A stretch of DNA of 64,000 nucleotides, from contig CAVPYY010000005.1 in NCBI GenBank assembly GCA_963710135.1, positions 58,884 through 122,883 on the forward strand. Direction: 5' to 3'. Origin of the DNA: SG8-30 sp963710135 (GTDB lineage: Bacteria; Pseudomonadota; Gammaproteobacteria; Steroidobacterales; Steroidobacteraceae). Numbering within the stretch: position 1 is the stretch's first letter; each line of letters starts with the position of its first letter. Shown here piece after piece: positions 44,225 to 52,183 of the stretch. A program made the translations under genes and the position numbers. The notes beneath the pieces were generated by a model. The model saw only the letters and a list, made by a program, of their open reading frames with translations. It was not told where the DNA came from and did no database searches.

Positions 44225-44506
44225 TCCGACCGGGGCCAATTCGCGCAACAATCCACCACGACAAACCGCTATTCCACTCGACTTGGCGTTGCTATTAAGC
44301 GCAGCGTACTGCGGCCGGCTGCCGCCCGCTACTGTGGCAAGAGTGTGGCAAGAGCAAGTTGGGGCCACGCCATCAATGCAATGCTGTCAATGCGGCCCCA
44401 GCACTCATGGCGAAACGGCAACTCCAGAACTTGCGCAAACAGAAACCACAGCCCGTGCTGAGAGTTGCTCAGTGTCTGCTTTCGGCCAGGAACGGACACC
44501 AGTTCC
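44225..44506. other. Left-end non-coding stretch of the island
   Basis: No convincing gene. It contains the paired TGTGGCA repeats at 44333 and 44344 and otherwise shows no family-like translation on either strand. It separates the att copy from the terminator of the first PEP-CTERM gene. Confidence 0.6.
44333..44350 (+). promoter_or_regulatory. Paired TGTGGCA direct repeats, left end (possible integrase arm sites)
   Basis: Two copies of TGTGGCA start at 44333 and 44344, exactly 11 bases apart (one helical turn). The same pair with the same spacing and orientation occurs at the other end of the island at 50057 and 50068. Arm-type binding sites of tyrosine recombinases have this kind of spacing and location. 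Assignment is by position and symmetry only. Confidence 0.55.
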
Positions 44507-44535
44507 AAAAGAAAACCCCGGCGCGGGGCCGGGGC
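44507..44535 (-). terminator. Rho-independent terminator after PEP-CTERM gene
   Basis: On the minus strand CCCCGG and CCGGGG form a GC-rich stem around a seven-base loop, followed by TTTTCTTTT. It lies 24 bases beyond the stop of the gene ending at 44559. Confidence 0.8.
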
Positions 44536-44558
44536 TTCGTGGTCGGTTGCGGTCTGGC

Positions 44559-45245
44559 TCAGTTCAGCTTTCGGCCGCGAGCAAAGGCAAGAACGGCGAG
44601 GCCGACGCCGAACAACGGCAATGTGCTTGGCTCCGAAACAGTCAGCAGAAAGAATGAACCTTCGCGTGAACCGCTCCGCCGTGTCGAAGAGGAACACGTC
44701 GCCTCGGTCGGGCATGCACTAACCTCAATCGGCGGCGGAAGATAGGGCGGCCGGCTAGGCTCACCAGGCTCAAACTCAAACACTAAAGGCGCCATGATGT
44801 TGAAGACGCTTTGCCCCCAGTCATGGGAATTCAAGCTCTGCGGCGGCGTTTCAGTAAACACCGGAAAGCCATTCGTCAAACCAATGCCCATCCACAGATC
44901 CGGCGCAACCAGTCCCTGAATGTAGAAGAAAGTCATGTGCGTATCGAATAGGTATGCGTTCCAGCGGTACTCCGTAGCCGTAAGAGTCTGATGACCGACC
45001 CTCGCAACGAAGTACAACGGCTCTCCAGTCACGGAATCGTAAGCAAAGGACCCGGCCACCTGGTCACCGACCTCGGTCCCAAGCCCGTATGCGTCCCAGA
45101 CCCCTTCGCTTCGGTAGCTCTCGACTGTGCCGCCGACTTTGTCAATTTCACCGCCGAAGATGCCGTAGATCGGCACCGCATCCGCCGGCCGCGGGGCCAG
45201 TACGACTAATGCGGCAACAAGGCACGCAGACTTCCATGTGGTCAT
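44559..45245 (-). CDS. PEP-CTERM exported protein, island cargo 1
   Basis: About 229 residues starting MTTWKSACLVAALVVLAPRP, a signal peptide cleaved near ADA. The C-terminal sorting signal is VSEPSTLPLFGVGLAVLAFA followed by RGRK. The middle is a secreted, glycine- and aromatic-rich domain (YGLGTEVGDQVAGSFAYDSV) of unknown function. Two compensating indels flank a stretch near 44640-44720 whose correct reading is MPDRGDVFLFDTAERFTRRF. Exosortase would remove the signal and attach or release the protein at the surface. It starts 24 bases after the stop of the second PEP-CTERM gene, so the pair is probably one operon. Confidence 0.75.
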   Translation of the reverse strand: MTTWKSACLVAALVVLAPRPADAVPIYGIFGGEIDKVGGTVESYRSEGVWDAYGLGTEVGDQVAGSFAYDSVTGEPLYFVARVGHQTLTATEYRWNAYLFDTHMTFFYIQGLVAPDLWMGIGLTNGFPVFTETPPQSLNSHDWGQSVFNIMAPLVFEFEPGEPSRPPYLPPPIEVSACPTEATCSSSTRRSGSREGSFFLLTVSEPSTLPLFGVGLAVLAFARGRKLN

Positions 45246-45268
45246 TGGGCTAACCTGTCCCGGACAGT

Positions 45269-46047
45269 TCATGACGCATCAGTCAGGATCCTGCGCCGCC
45301 CACTTAGAGCCAGCGCAAAGAGGCCTAAACCGAATAGAGCGAGGGTGCCAGGCTCTGGCACTCGATAGGTAGTCATTACATCGTTGGACCATCTCGAGCA
45401 ATACACGTTGTCGGGCTCGAAGCCACAGCTGAAGCTCTGCGCCAACGAAATCTCAGGCTGATAGATCTGAACCCACGAACCGCTTATCCAGAAGTCGCCG
45501 AGGTAGTCACTGAACCGAGAATCGACGTAGTTGGCTGCAATCGATACCTGTGGAACATCGAGGATGCAGCGCCGCGAAGGGTCGGGTGGCGGATCTAAAT
45601 CGGGTGGAGGTTCACCGCAGTACAATCCGTTGTTCCGGAATCCGAAATCCACAACTGAGCCCGCCGCAACCAGTTCCAAACCAGATCCCAGATCAAGCAA
45701 GAACGCGGCTGAACCACCGTCTAACACTTCACCCATTCGACTGATCGTCGCGGTCCAACTGAAGAAACCATCATACCGACGGTTTGCGTCGGCTCCGATC
45801 GTTCCGAGCCCTAGGGTTATGGGGAAATAGCCCGATCTTCTGCCAAGTAATCGACGTGGTACGTCATTACCCCGGTCTCGCTGTCGTAGGTTAGTTGTTT
45901 AGAACCGGCGAAGTTGGCGAAACCGATCTGGCTTGCGTCTTCCGGGACAGCAGGTGGCGCGAAGATGAGGCTTGCCTCCGATGGCACCACAACTAGGTTC
46001 GCCATCGCAACGAGCACAACTGTCAAACCTTCGCGTACGAGTTTCAT
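45269..46047 (-). CDS. PEP-CTERM exported protein, island cargo 2
   Basis: The N-terminus MKLVREGLTVVLVAMANLVV is a signal peptide. The C-terminus VPEPGTLALFGLGLFALALS plus RRR is a canonical PEP-CTERM signal. One indel near 45828 splits the gene: after HVDYLAEDR the other frame continues GYFPITLGLGTIGADANRRY and FFSWTATISRMGEVLDGGSA into the long C-terminal part. A DPPPDLDPPPDPS-like proline stretch and paired cysteines suggest a folded exported domain. Function unknown. It is not a close duplicate of cargo 1. Confidence 0.75.
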
Positions 46048-46882
46048 TCCGTGCCTCCGTGCCGAATGCTCCAAGAAAGCAACATTCGTGCCGGCGCAAG
46101 AGAAAGCCATGAACAACAACTACTTGTTTCGAGCACAACCGAACGTCTGCCACTACACTGTAAGAGATTTCGACAGAGCTCACGACAGTCGTATGACCGC
46201 TCCAACACATCTTCGCGAAACTGTCTCGCAGACTTGGCTTCTCGGATCAGCCCTCGATCTCCTCAGCCTCGAACGCCTACCACTTTCCCTGTTGCGCCCG
46301 CAGTCGGTCACGATGCGACCAATGGACGCCCCAACCCTGCTCTCCTTTGGGACCACCTTAGCCTTCCAAAAACAATCGGTATCTGGCGCGGTGTCCCGAC
46401 GGGTAGCTCTAACCCTGGGACGTTTACCGTGCACGCCCTGCATTGCGAAGTCTGCGCAACGGATCTTCTTGCCGGGGCGGGTCTTCAACTCGTCAGACGA
46501 CAAGGACAAGCGCAGCGATCGTTATTGCTTGGCCGCCTCGGAAGAAACCCCAGCAGCTTGAGGCCCGGCAAGACCTATTGATCAACGTACTAACCCTTTG
46601 TTTTTCAGACTCTTATCTTGCTGACTTGCCTCTCAAAAATATTCGCATGAGCGCGGCCGGGACCTGTCCGCCGAACGCCGGTTCCAGCCTGCGCCGGAGA
46701 TATGCTCGGGGGGCGCGTCGCCGCTCAGCGTGCTCGCGGTAGTAGGCACGGGCGGTACTCACGCCATTCGTCCACAGATCTGCTCGGCCAGTACCTCAAG
46801 GCCCTACCCTCTACGTGTGTGCCACTGCCCTGCTGTACTTCGTCTGTCACGTTCCGACCCCTTGGTAAGATATCTAAGAAGG
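46048..46882. other. Gene-poor stretch of the island
   Basis: I see no recognisable gene on either strand. Open frames exist (for example 46180-46509 on the minus strand) but none resembles a family or has a convincing ribosome site. It contains AACCCTTTGTTTTT at 46592-46605, which recurs beside the tRNA end of the island at 50106-50119. It ends at the first inverted repeat of the array at 46883. Confidence 0.55.
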
Positions 46883-47009
46883 GACACGCCTACCGTGTCG
46901 GTGGTTTGGGTCAATCTAGCCCACACCACACGCCCACCGTGTCAGCCAGCAGCTGTCCCCTCGTGTGACTGACCCGTCTGCCGTGTCGGGCTGACACGCC
47001 TGGCGTGCT
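46883..47009. repeat. Phased array of four GACACG-N5-CGTGTC inverted repeats
   Basis: Copies start at 46883 (perfect, GACACG-CCTAC-CGTGTC), 46927 (one mismatch in the outer base), 46971 (GACCCG left arm) and 46993 (imperfect right arm). Spacing is 44, 44 and 22 bases, that is four, four and two helical turns, so all sites face the same side of the DNA. The array overlaps the 3' end of the winged-helix gene. Such layouts are known for plasmid iterons, partition sites and cooperative operators; which applies here is not known. Confidence 0.7.
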
Positions 47010-47452
47010 GGCCATTTTTTGCCCGCGCATTTCGGTTCTGTTTCGGTCAGGACCGGGACGGACTGCCTCCAGAGCCCTGAGGCAACCCTGGTGGGCGCTA
47101 CGTCCAGCTTCCCGCCGCAGTCGTCCACGGCCAGCCATGTCACCGCATAGAGACTGGGGCGATTCAGACCGCCCTGGCGAGTCAGCTCGATCAGCCCGTA
47201 GTGCCGTAGCTCCTTCAATGCCTTCCAGAGCGTGTCGCGTGACTTCAGGCCGCGGGGCTCCATCAGCTTCCAGGCCGCGCAAAGGTCGCCGTTGTTGTTG
47301 CCGTTGTACTGGCGCGAGAGGTCAACCAGCAGGCTCCGCGCATGGACAGAGAGACTTAGGTAGTTCGGGCTGTCCAACACAGCATGCGGCAGCGCCAGAA
47401 ATGGCCCCTTGTCACGGCGGCCCTTGCTCCGCATCCGGGTCATGCGGCTCAT
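46916..47452 (-). CDS. Winged-helix DNA-binding protein of the island (replication- or regulator-like)
   Basis: 178 residues from MSRMTRMRSKGRRDKGPFLA. The core reads ALPHAVLDSPNYLSLSVHAR, LLVDLSRQYNGNNNGDLCAA and TLWKALKELRHYGLIELTRQ. This is a helix-turn-helix type common in mobile elements and similar to phage or plasmid replication and regulatory proteins. The C-terminal 40 residues are low-complexity and encoded by the inverted-repeat array, so they may not be conserved. An upstream in-frame ATG at 47716 adds a poorly coding leader. It may bind the array at its own 3' end. Confidence 0.65.
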   Translation of the reverse strand: MSRMTRMRSKGRRDKGPFLALPHAVLDSPNYLSLSVHARSLLVDLSRQYNGNNNGDLCAAWKLMEPRGLKSRDTLWKALKELRHYGLIELTRQGGLNRPSLYAVTWLAVDDCGGKLDVAPTRVASGLWRQSVPVLTETEPKCAGKKWPARQACQPDTADGSVTRGDSCWLTRWACGVG

Positions 47453-47743
47453 TGCCGCAATCTCAAAGCCTGCCCGCTGCCCAGCTTCGACCCGCTGCGG
47501 GCCGCCGCTTTCAGCTTCGCCCGTATATCGCTGTGGCGGGCCAACAGCTGGGGGGGCTACCTCGCTACCCTCGCCCGTTCCCCGCCAAGAGCGAGCCTCC
47601 AGGCGCCTCCTACGGGCTGCTTGGCCCATTCCCGAAGCCAGAGACAGATGCGCTCGCCATGACAGTGCTTCCGCTTCCGCCAGCAGGGGTCCAGCGGACA
47701 AACGGGCGCACTGCACGACGCCACTTGGGGCAATCGTCGGGCA

Positions 47744-47950
47744 TCACGACGCGCTCCCCGCGCGGACGTGCTCGCCCAGCAGACGATGCGCAAACTCAAG
47801 AGCGTCGTCGGCCTCAACGAGGCCAAGCGCAGGCTCGTCCGTCGCGCCTGCATAGGGGTCCAGGTGATCGCGGGCCCGGCCAACCGCATGCCAAGCCGGC
47901 AGTAGCGGACAAACGTCTTCCGGCCTAGACTCTGACTCGTCCCGGAAATC
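47744..47950 (-). CDS. Hypothetical small island protein (start uncertain)
   Basis: A frame with normal acidic and helical composition ends at 47744 (HLDPYAGATDEPALGLVEAD, then EFAHRLLGEHVRAGSAS). No good start codon is visible: the frame stays open upstream into the AlpA-like gene, so an indel or alternative start is likely. Its stop TGA overlaps an ATG that begins MPDDCPKWRRAVRPFVRW, a possible further small ORF. I do not recognise either. Confidence 0.35.
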   Translation of the reverse strand, partial: DFRDESESRPEDVCPLLPAWHAVGRARDHLDPYAGATDEPALGLVEADDALEFAHRLLGEHVRAGSAS

Positions 47951-47971
47951 CTGACTAGGGGCATCTTGAAG

Positions 47972-47997
47972 AACCCCACGCCTGCCAGCGTGGGGTT
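47972..47997. terminator. Hairpin terminator between AlpA-like gene and downstream ORFs
   Basis: AACCCCACGC and GCGTGGGGTT form a perfect 10-bp stem with a six-base loop. It lies just past the stop of the AlpA-like gene at 48016. A T-rich run follows on the plus strand and a shorter one on the minus strand. Confidence 0.65.
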
Positions 47998-48015
47998 TCG
48001 CTTTTCTGGAGTTGA

Positions 48016-48249
48016 TCATTCGTCGCTCCCAGCCTGGAGCAGCCAGGTCTTGAGTCGCGGGACGACGATGAACCATCGACCGCTGCGCTTGATGAGTGCG
48101 CCGGAATCTCGCAGCCCATTCGTCTCTCGATGGAATATCCACCATCGCAGGCGTGCTTGGTTAGCAATGTCAGCGTAGCGCTTGGTGAACGCCTCGAGTG
48201 AGGTGATATCGTCGAGACCGATTTCGATGTCAGCAGGATTGTTTTTCAT
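48016..48249 (-). CDS. AlpA/excisionase-like small DNA-binding protein
   Basis: 77 residues from MKNNPADIEIGLDDITSLEA. The body AFTKRYADIANQARLRWWIF, RETNGLRDSGALIKRSGRWF and VPRLKTWLL matches the pattern of small helix-turn-helix proteins that accompany tRNA-island integrases. In that family the protein acts as a recombination directionality factor or activates the integrase gene. It is positioned between the integrase and the cargo and is followed by a strong hairpin. Confidence 0.65.
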   Translation of the reverse strand: MKNNPADIEIGLDDITSLEAFTKRYADIANQARLRWWIFHRETNGLRDSGALIKRSGRWFIVVPRLKTWLLQAGSDE

Positions 48250-48443
48250 GGAATGCCCCAGAAATCCCCCGGAGCGCTTCCACTTGGCGCCACCACTTCG
48301 ATAGCGTTGCAGCACCCCGCTGGGTGCTAACTATTTATTCCCACTGTTGTGTGTGTTACGCAAGTCGGCACGCGCAGACGATCAAGTGCGCGCTTTGTCA
48401 GCACTTCAGAACCCGTTCCCGACTCCAGATTGCGCGCACACGA

Positions 48444-48629
48444 TCAAGTGCCACGCCTTGACTTTGCCCCTCGACGAGGCCCTTCAACGATGTACCGAAT
48501 TCGGTCCAGTTTGATATCCAGGTTCTTCGCGATTTCTCGATACCTCTCAGTTTTGACCGGATATCTAGACTTCATGCATTCGTTGTTTGCGATGACTCGT
48601 TCCCGATCCGAAGGGGGCACTTTCGACAT
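48444..48629 (-). CDS. Small basic hypothetical protein
   Basis: A 61-residue frame starting MSKVPPSDRERVIANNECMK with a possible helix-turn-helix (TERYREIAKNLDIKLDRIRY) and a basic tail. It could be a small island regulator. No family is recognised, and another frame on the same strand (MEPLAAARENQINALREKC) overlaps its start, so the call is weak. Confidence 0.4.
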   Translation of the reverse strand: MSKVPPSDRERVIANNECMKSRYPVKTERYREIAKNLDIKLDRIRYIVEGPRRGAKSRRGT

Positions 48630-48705
48630 TTTTCTCGCAGAGCGTTAATCTGGTTTTCGCGAGCTGCAGCAAGAGGCTCCATTCTCTCTATGAGATACCT
48701 CTGAT

Positions 48706-48862
48706 TCACTGATCGCCCAACGCAATGTCGAGTATGAGCACGTCTTCGGCAGTAGCCCCACCCAGCTGGCGCCGCTTGACAAACGCGGGCCCAAATTCGC
48801 CCCAATTCCTCATCGTTGGACAACACGCGTAGGAGCCAGGCCGACACCCGGCCTTCCGTCAT
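48706..48862 (-). CDS. Very small hypothetical protein, probably with one indel
   Basis: An ATG at 48862 reads MTEGRVSAWLLRVLSNDEEL and GRIWARVC. A second frame continues plausibly as QLGGATAEDVLILDIALGDQ to a stop at 48706. Joining them needs one extra base and gives about 52 residues. It lies between the integrase stop and the other small ORFs. Unrecognised. Confidence 0.35.
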
Positions 48863-48928
48863 TCGTCCCGAGCGGACTCTCGCTGAACGTTTCACTGTTC
48901 GGCCCGCAACTTATGCTTCATGACGCGA

Positions 48929-49960
48929 TCAACCACTCGACTCAACATGCGACTCGGTTAGGTGCGCGTACCGTGAAACCATCGCAGTAGTCCGATGCCC
49001 CAACACCTGCTGAATCTCAAGCAGGCTTGCGCCGTTCATTGCGAGGTACGAAGCAGCGGTATGGCGTAGATCGTGAAACCTGAAGTCGTCGATGCCCGCC
49101 CTCTTCAAGGCATCTCGAAACAGCTTGCCGTACTTGCTGCCGGTCAGCGGTGCGCCGGAGTTGAGCAGGAACACGCCCGGTGAGCCAAGGTGCCGCACAC
49201 GGGCGTAGTCCCGGAGAAAGTCGAGCGCCCGACCCCTGAAGTACAGCTTTCGACCCTCTGAGTTCTTGGAGTCGTGGATGATCGCAACACCCTTGGCAAG
49301 GTCTACATCGTCCCATTCGAGGCTGAGCAATTCCCCTGCCCGTGCCCCGGATGACAGGGCGCAATATACGAAGGGAAGCATCACTCGCTCTGGACAGCCC
49401 TCCAAGGCCTGGGTAAGGGCCGTGAGTTCCTCATCAGACAGAAAGCGCACGCGCTTCGTCTCATCGAACTTCTTCACACGCGGTGCATAGGGCAACCACC
49501 CAACCTCGACGCAGTAGCTCATAACAGTGAGGAGGTAGGTCAGATGACGGTTGACCGTGGCCAGCTTCCTCTTGCGGGGCTTCTTCTTTCCGACGCGGCC
49601 CGACGAGATATGTGCCCGCTGCAAGTTCGTCACGCATCTCTGTGAGCCAGGGAGTGGCGACCTTGGCAAGCGATCGCCTGCCATGCGAATCCCGCCACCA
49701 GCGACACCACTCTGGCGTGATCTCGTGCTATGTCAGGGTGCGTGGCGAGGTACCGGGTCGCAGGCCTCGCCGAGCGGCCGCCGAACCGCCTCCGAATCGG
49801 CCAGATCGCCCTTGGCAAGTTTGGACTCAACATCCCGCGCCCAGACCTTGGCGGCACTGCGAGTGGCGAATGACTTGGTCAGGGACCGGTGCCCCGCCAT
49901 CCTCACCTGGGCTTGGTAGGTGACCCCGCGCGAGCCTTTGCGTACTCTGACGTTCGCCAT
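48929..49960 (-). CDS. int: Tyrosine recombinase (site-specific integrase)
   Basis: Integrates and excises the island at tRNA-Arg. The N-terminus MANVRVRKGSRGVTYQAQVR is the arm-binding type, followed by a core-binding SAM-like domain (KLATVNRHLTYLLTVMSYCV). The catalytic domain shows the first arginine in SSGARAGELLSLEWDDVDLA, the HxxR box in FRFHDLRHTAASYLAMNGAS, the second histidine in QQVLGHRTTAMVSRYAHLT and the nucleophilic tyrosine in SRYAHLT. All catalytic residues are present. About three indels between 49770 and 49600 break the middle and should be confirmed before calling it inactive. It lies 167 bases from the tRNA 3' end. Confidence 0.85.
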
Positions 49961-50056
49961 CGTCGGCACCTCCATGCCTTCGTTGGAAGACCCCGCTCGG
50001 TGGTGACACACCGGCCGGGGTCGATTTCGTCTTGGATGGCGATAATCTACCGCAAC

Positions 50057-50074
50057 TGTGGCAAAACTGTGGCA
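50057..50074 (+). promoter_or_regulatory. Paired TGTGGCA direct repeats, right end (possible integrase arm sites)
   Basis: TGTGGCA starts at 50057 and 50068, again 11 bases apart, between the integrase start and the tRNA-Arg 3' end. The pair mirrors the one at 44333/44344. Together they fit integrase arm sites on both sides of an excised circular junction. Confidence 0.55.
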
Positions 50075-50126
50075 GGTTCAGCGGTGACGCGCTACGTACG
50101 CCACCAACCCTTTGTTTTTATGTGAC

Positions 50127-50202
50127 TGGTGCCCCGGGCAGGATTCGAACCTGTGACCTGCCGCTTAGGAGGCGGCCGCTCTATCCCCTGAGCTACCGGG
50201 GC
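50127..50202 (-). tRNA. tRNA-Arg (anticodon CCT), island insertion site
   Basis: A complete cloverleaf on the minus strand, starting GCCCCGGTAGCTCAGGGGAT, with anticodon loop CTCCTAA and an encoded CCA. The seven-base acceptor stem pairs fully. In the T-arm (ACAGG-TTCGAAT-CCTGC) the outermost pair is an A-C mismatch. The 3' half was probably supplied by the island. Confidence 0.93.
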
Positions 50203-50297
50203 GCACCGCGAATGTTAGCGCAGCCCGCGGCCGAGAGGCGCCCGCAGCGTCGCGGGGCGGCCCGTCAGGCCGCCCCGTCCAGTCCAGAGCCCGCTAC

Positions 50298-50858
50298 TCA
50301 GTCGATCTTCTGGGCCGCGTCGGTGACGGCATGATCGACGGCAGTCGCTGCACTGCCTACTGCTCCGGCAGCTTCCCGGACACCGCCTTCTCCGCCATGC
50401 GTTCCACTTTCGTGGTGGCCCGCCGCACGGTCTTGGCGGTGCTGCGGATGGCAGACTTGGCGGAGCGCCTTCGCCGCGGCCGCGCCCTTGCGGGTACTGG
50501 AAGTCGCCTTCTTGACGGCCGCCTTGGCCTTGCCGGCAGCCTTCTTGGCAGCCTTCTTCACCGTCTTGCGCGCCGCCGCCGTCTCGCTTGCCGACTTCTT
50601 GCGCAGGTCCGCCGCGTGCGCCCGAGCGTACGTCTGGATGTCCTTGAACCGGCCCGATGCATCGCGCTTGGCGTAGAGCTTCTTGCCCGCAGCGCTGCGA
50701 TGCGTCGTACGCCTGGCCTTCTTTGCCTTGGTCTTCCTGGCGCCAGTCGCCTTGCGGGCTGGTGCCTTCTTCTTGGCGGCCTTGCGTGCCGGTGCCCTTT
50801 TCTTGGCGGCTTTCTTGCCCGCCGCACGCTTCTTCGTGGCCTTCTTCCTCGTCGCCAT
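50298..50858 (-). CDS. Histone H1-like Lys/Ala-rich DNA-binding protein
   Basis: 186 residues from MATRKKATKKRAAGKKAAKK, with GGGAGG upstream. The N-terminus is a run of KKA/KKR/ARKA repeats and the middle holds AGKKLYAKRDASGRFKDIQT. The protein resembles bacterial histone H1-like or AlgP-type proteins that coat DNA. Two compensating indels flank 50390-50480, whose proper reading contains SAIRSTAKTVRRATTKVERM. The last part (AATAVDHAVTDAAQKID) is in the original frame. Confidence 0.75.
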   Translation of the reverse strand: MATRKKATKKRAAGKKAAKKRAPARKAAKKKAPARKATGARKTKAKKARRTTHRSAAGKKLYAKRDASGRFKDIQTYARAHAADLRKKSASETAAARKTVKKAAKKAAGKAKAAVKKATSSTRKGAAAAKALRQVCHPQHRQDRAAGHHESGTHGGEGGVREAAGAVGSAATAVDHAVTDAAQKID

Positions 50859-50971
50859 GATGCCTCCCTCGCAAACGTGACTCTAGGCGCGCGTGAACAC
50901 CGCGCACACCAACGCTAGGCCGCGTCTCGCACGGAGTCAATTGCTGATTGCGCAGCGCCGAACCCGGATAG

Positions 50972-51003
50972 CAAGAAGGCCAGGGCATGCCCTGGCCTTC
51001 TTG
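50972..51003. terminator. Long perfect palindrome downstream of tRNA-Ala
   Basis: A 32-base perfect inverted repeat centred on GGGCATGCCC, with outer arms CAAGAAGGCC and GGCCTTCTTG. It begins seven bases beyond the tRNA-Ala 3' end on the minus strand and is most likely its transcription terminator. Confidence 0.65.
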
Positions 51004-51009
51004 TTGGTC

Positions 51010-51085
<76 letters not shown>

Positions 51086-51204
51086 ATGAAGTCGCGGATT
51101 GTAAAGACGCTGCACGGGCGCGGCAAGCATGCATTGGCGGGCGTCGCTTGCCGTTCAGGACCATAATTCGGCTTCTCGCCGGCCAATCCGATGGTAGACA
51201 GCGC

Positions 51205-51687
51205 ATGGAGAAACTCGAAATCCGGGACGCGCGGGCCGGAGACGTCCGGTTCCTGGTGGCCGGCAACCGCAGCATGGCCCACGAAACCGAAGGCGTGGAG
51301 CTGGACCCTGCCATGCTCGAGCCGGGCGTCGCGGCGGTCCTCGCGGACCCTGGCCTCGGCCGCTATTTCGTCGCGGAGGCGTCGGGCGTCGTGGTTGGCC
51401 AGCTGATGCTCACCTACGAGTGGGAGCGATTGGCGCAACGGCGCCTTCTGGTGGATTCAGTCGGTGTTCGTGATCCCCGAGCAGCGCGGCAGAGGTGTAT
51501 TCTCGGCGCTGTACCGGCACGCTGCGGATCTCGCCGGCGAACGCCCGGCGTCTGCGGGCTCAGGCTGTATGTCGATCGCGGCAATGCACGGGCCCAGAAC
51601 ATCTATGCGCACCTCGGGTTGCATCATTCGAACTACGAGGTGATGGAAAGGGTCTTTCGCGGGCCGGCATCGCGCCGCGAGGACTGA
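51205..51687 (+). CDS. GNAT-family N-acetyltransferase
   Basis: About 160 residues starting MEKLEIRDARAGDVRFLVAG. Conserved GNAT features are GRYFVAEASGVVVGQLMLTY (strand 4), then in the shifted frame WWIQSVFVIPEQRGRGVFSA (the acetyl-CoA-binding V-x-x-x-x-RGRG loop), and LRLYVDRGNARAQNIYAHLG at the end. An inserted base near 51424 and a compensating one near 51543 explain the break. The substrate cannot be predicted. Confidence 0.8.
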   Translation: MEKLEIRDARAGDVRFLVAGNRSMAHETEGVELDPAMLEPGVAAVLADPGLGRYFVAEASGVVVGQLMLTYEWERLAQRRLLVDSVGVRDPRAARQRCILGAVPARCGSRRRTPGVCGLRLYVDRGNARAQNIYAHLGLHHSNYEVMERVFRGPASRRED

Positions 51688-51711
51688 TGGACCGATGCCA
51701 GGGAGGCGGAA

Positions 51712-52171
51712 ATGCTGAAGAGTGGTGAACGGGTCGGATTTCACCCTGCCGGACCAGGACGACAAGGAACGCAGGCTGACCCAGCTTCTGAACGGGGAAG
51801 CCCTGATCCTCTATTTCTATCCGGCGGATTTCACGCCGGGGTGCACCAAGGAGGCCTGCGACCTGCGCGACCTGCACACGCAGATCCTGAGCGCCGGGCT
51901 GGCCAAGATCGTCGGCATCAGCCCGCAGGCGCCGGAGAGCCACCGGCGTTTCCGGGAGAAATACGAACTGCCGTTCATGTTGCTCTCGGATGAGCACAAG
52001 ACCGTCATCAAGGCGTTCGGAGTGGATGGGCCGCTGGGCATCGGGGTCCGGCGCGCAACGTTCCTGATCGACCGCGGCGGCGTAATCCGCGACGCCGTGC
52101 TGGCGGATATCCGCGTGAACCGCCACAAGGAATTCGTGGAAAAGGCCATTGCCGTGCGCGGCGCGGCCTGA
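51712..52171 (+). CDS. bcp: Thioredoxin-dependent thiol peroxidase (Bcp/PrxQ type)
   Basis: Reduces hydrogen peroxide and organic peroxides using thioredoxin. The body reads DFTLPDQDDKERRLTQLLNG and the active site FYPADFTPGCTKEACDLRDL, with the peroxidatic cysteine and, five residues later, the resolving cysteine of the Bcp type. One extra base near 51740 separates the start MLKSGERV from the rest. About 152 residues, normal for the family. Confidence 0.88.
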
Positions 52172-52183
52172 GCGCGTAGCCCG

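Larger units (their letters stand above)
44180..50202 (-). mobile_element. Integrative genomic island in tRNA-Arg(CCT), about 6 kb
   Basis: The intact tRNA-Arg at 50127-50202 has its 3' end facing an integrase gene (48929-49960). A 45-base copy of the tRNA 3' half lies in the same orientation at 44180-44224. This is the arrangement expected after a tyrosine recombinase inserts an element into the 3' end of a tRNA gene. Between the two copies lie an AlpA-like protein, small unknown ORFs, a winged-helix protein with an operator-like array, and two PEP-CTERM genes. The flanks are ordinary chromosomal genes (DUF2817 and histone H1-like). No conjugation or phage structural genes are present. Confidence 0.8.

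Noticed and set aside
46180..46509. Possible transposase remnant on the minus strand (MSLSSDELKTRPGKKIR)
   Set aside because: No catalytic motif, terminal repeats or target duplications could be found, so I left the stretch unassigned.
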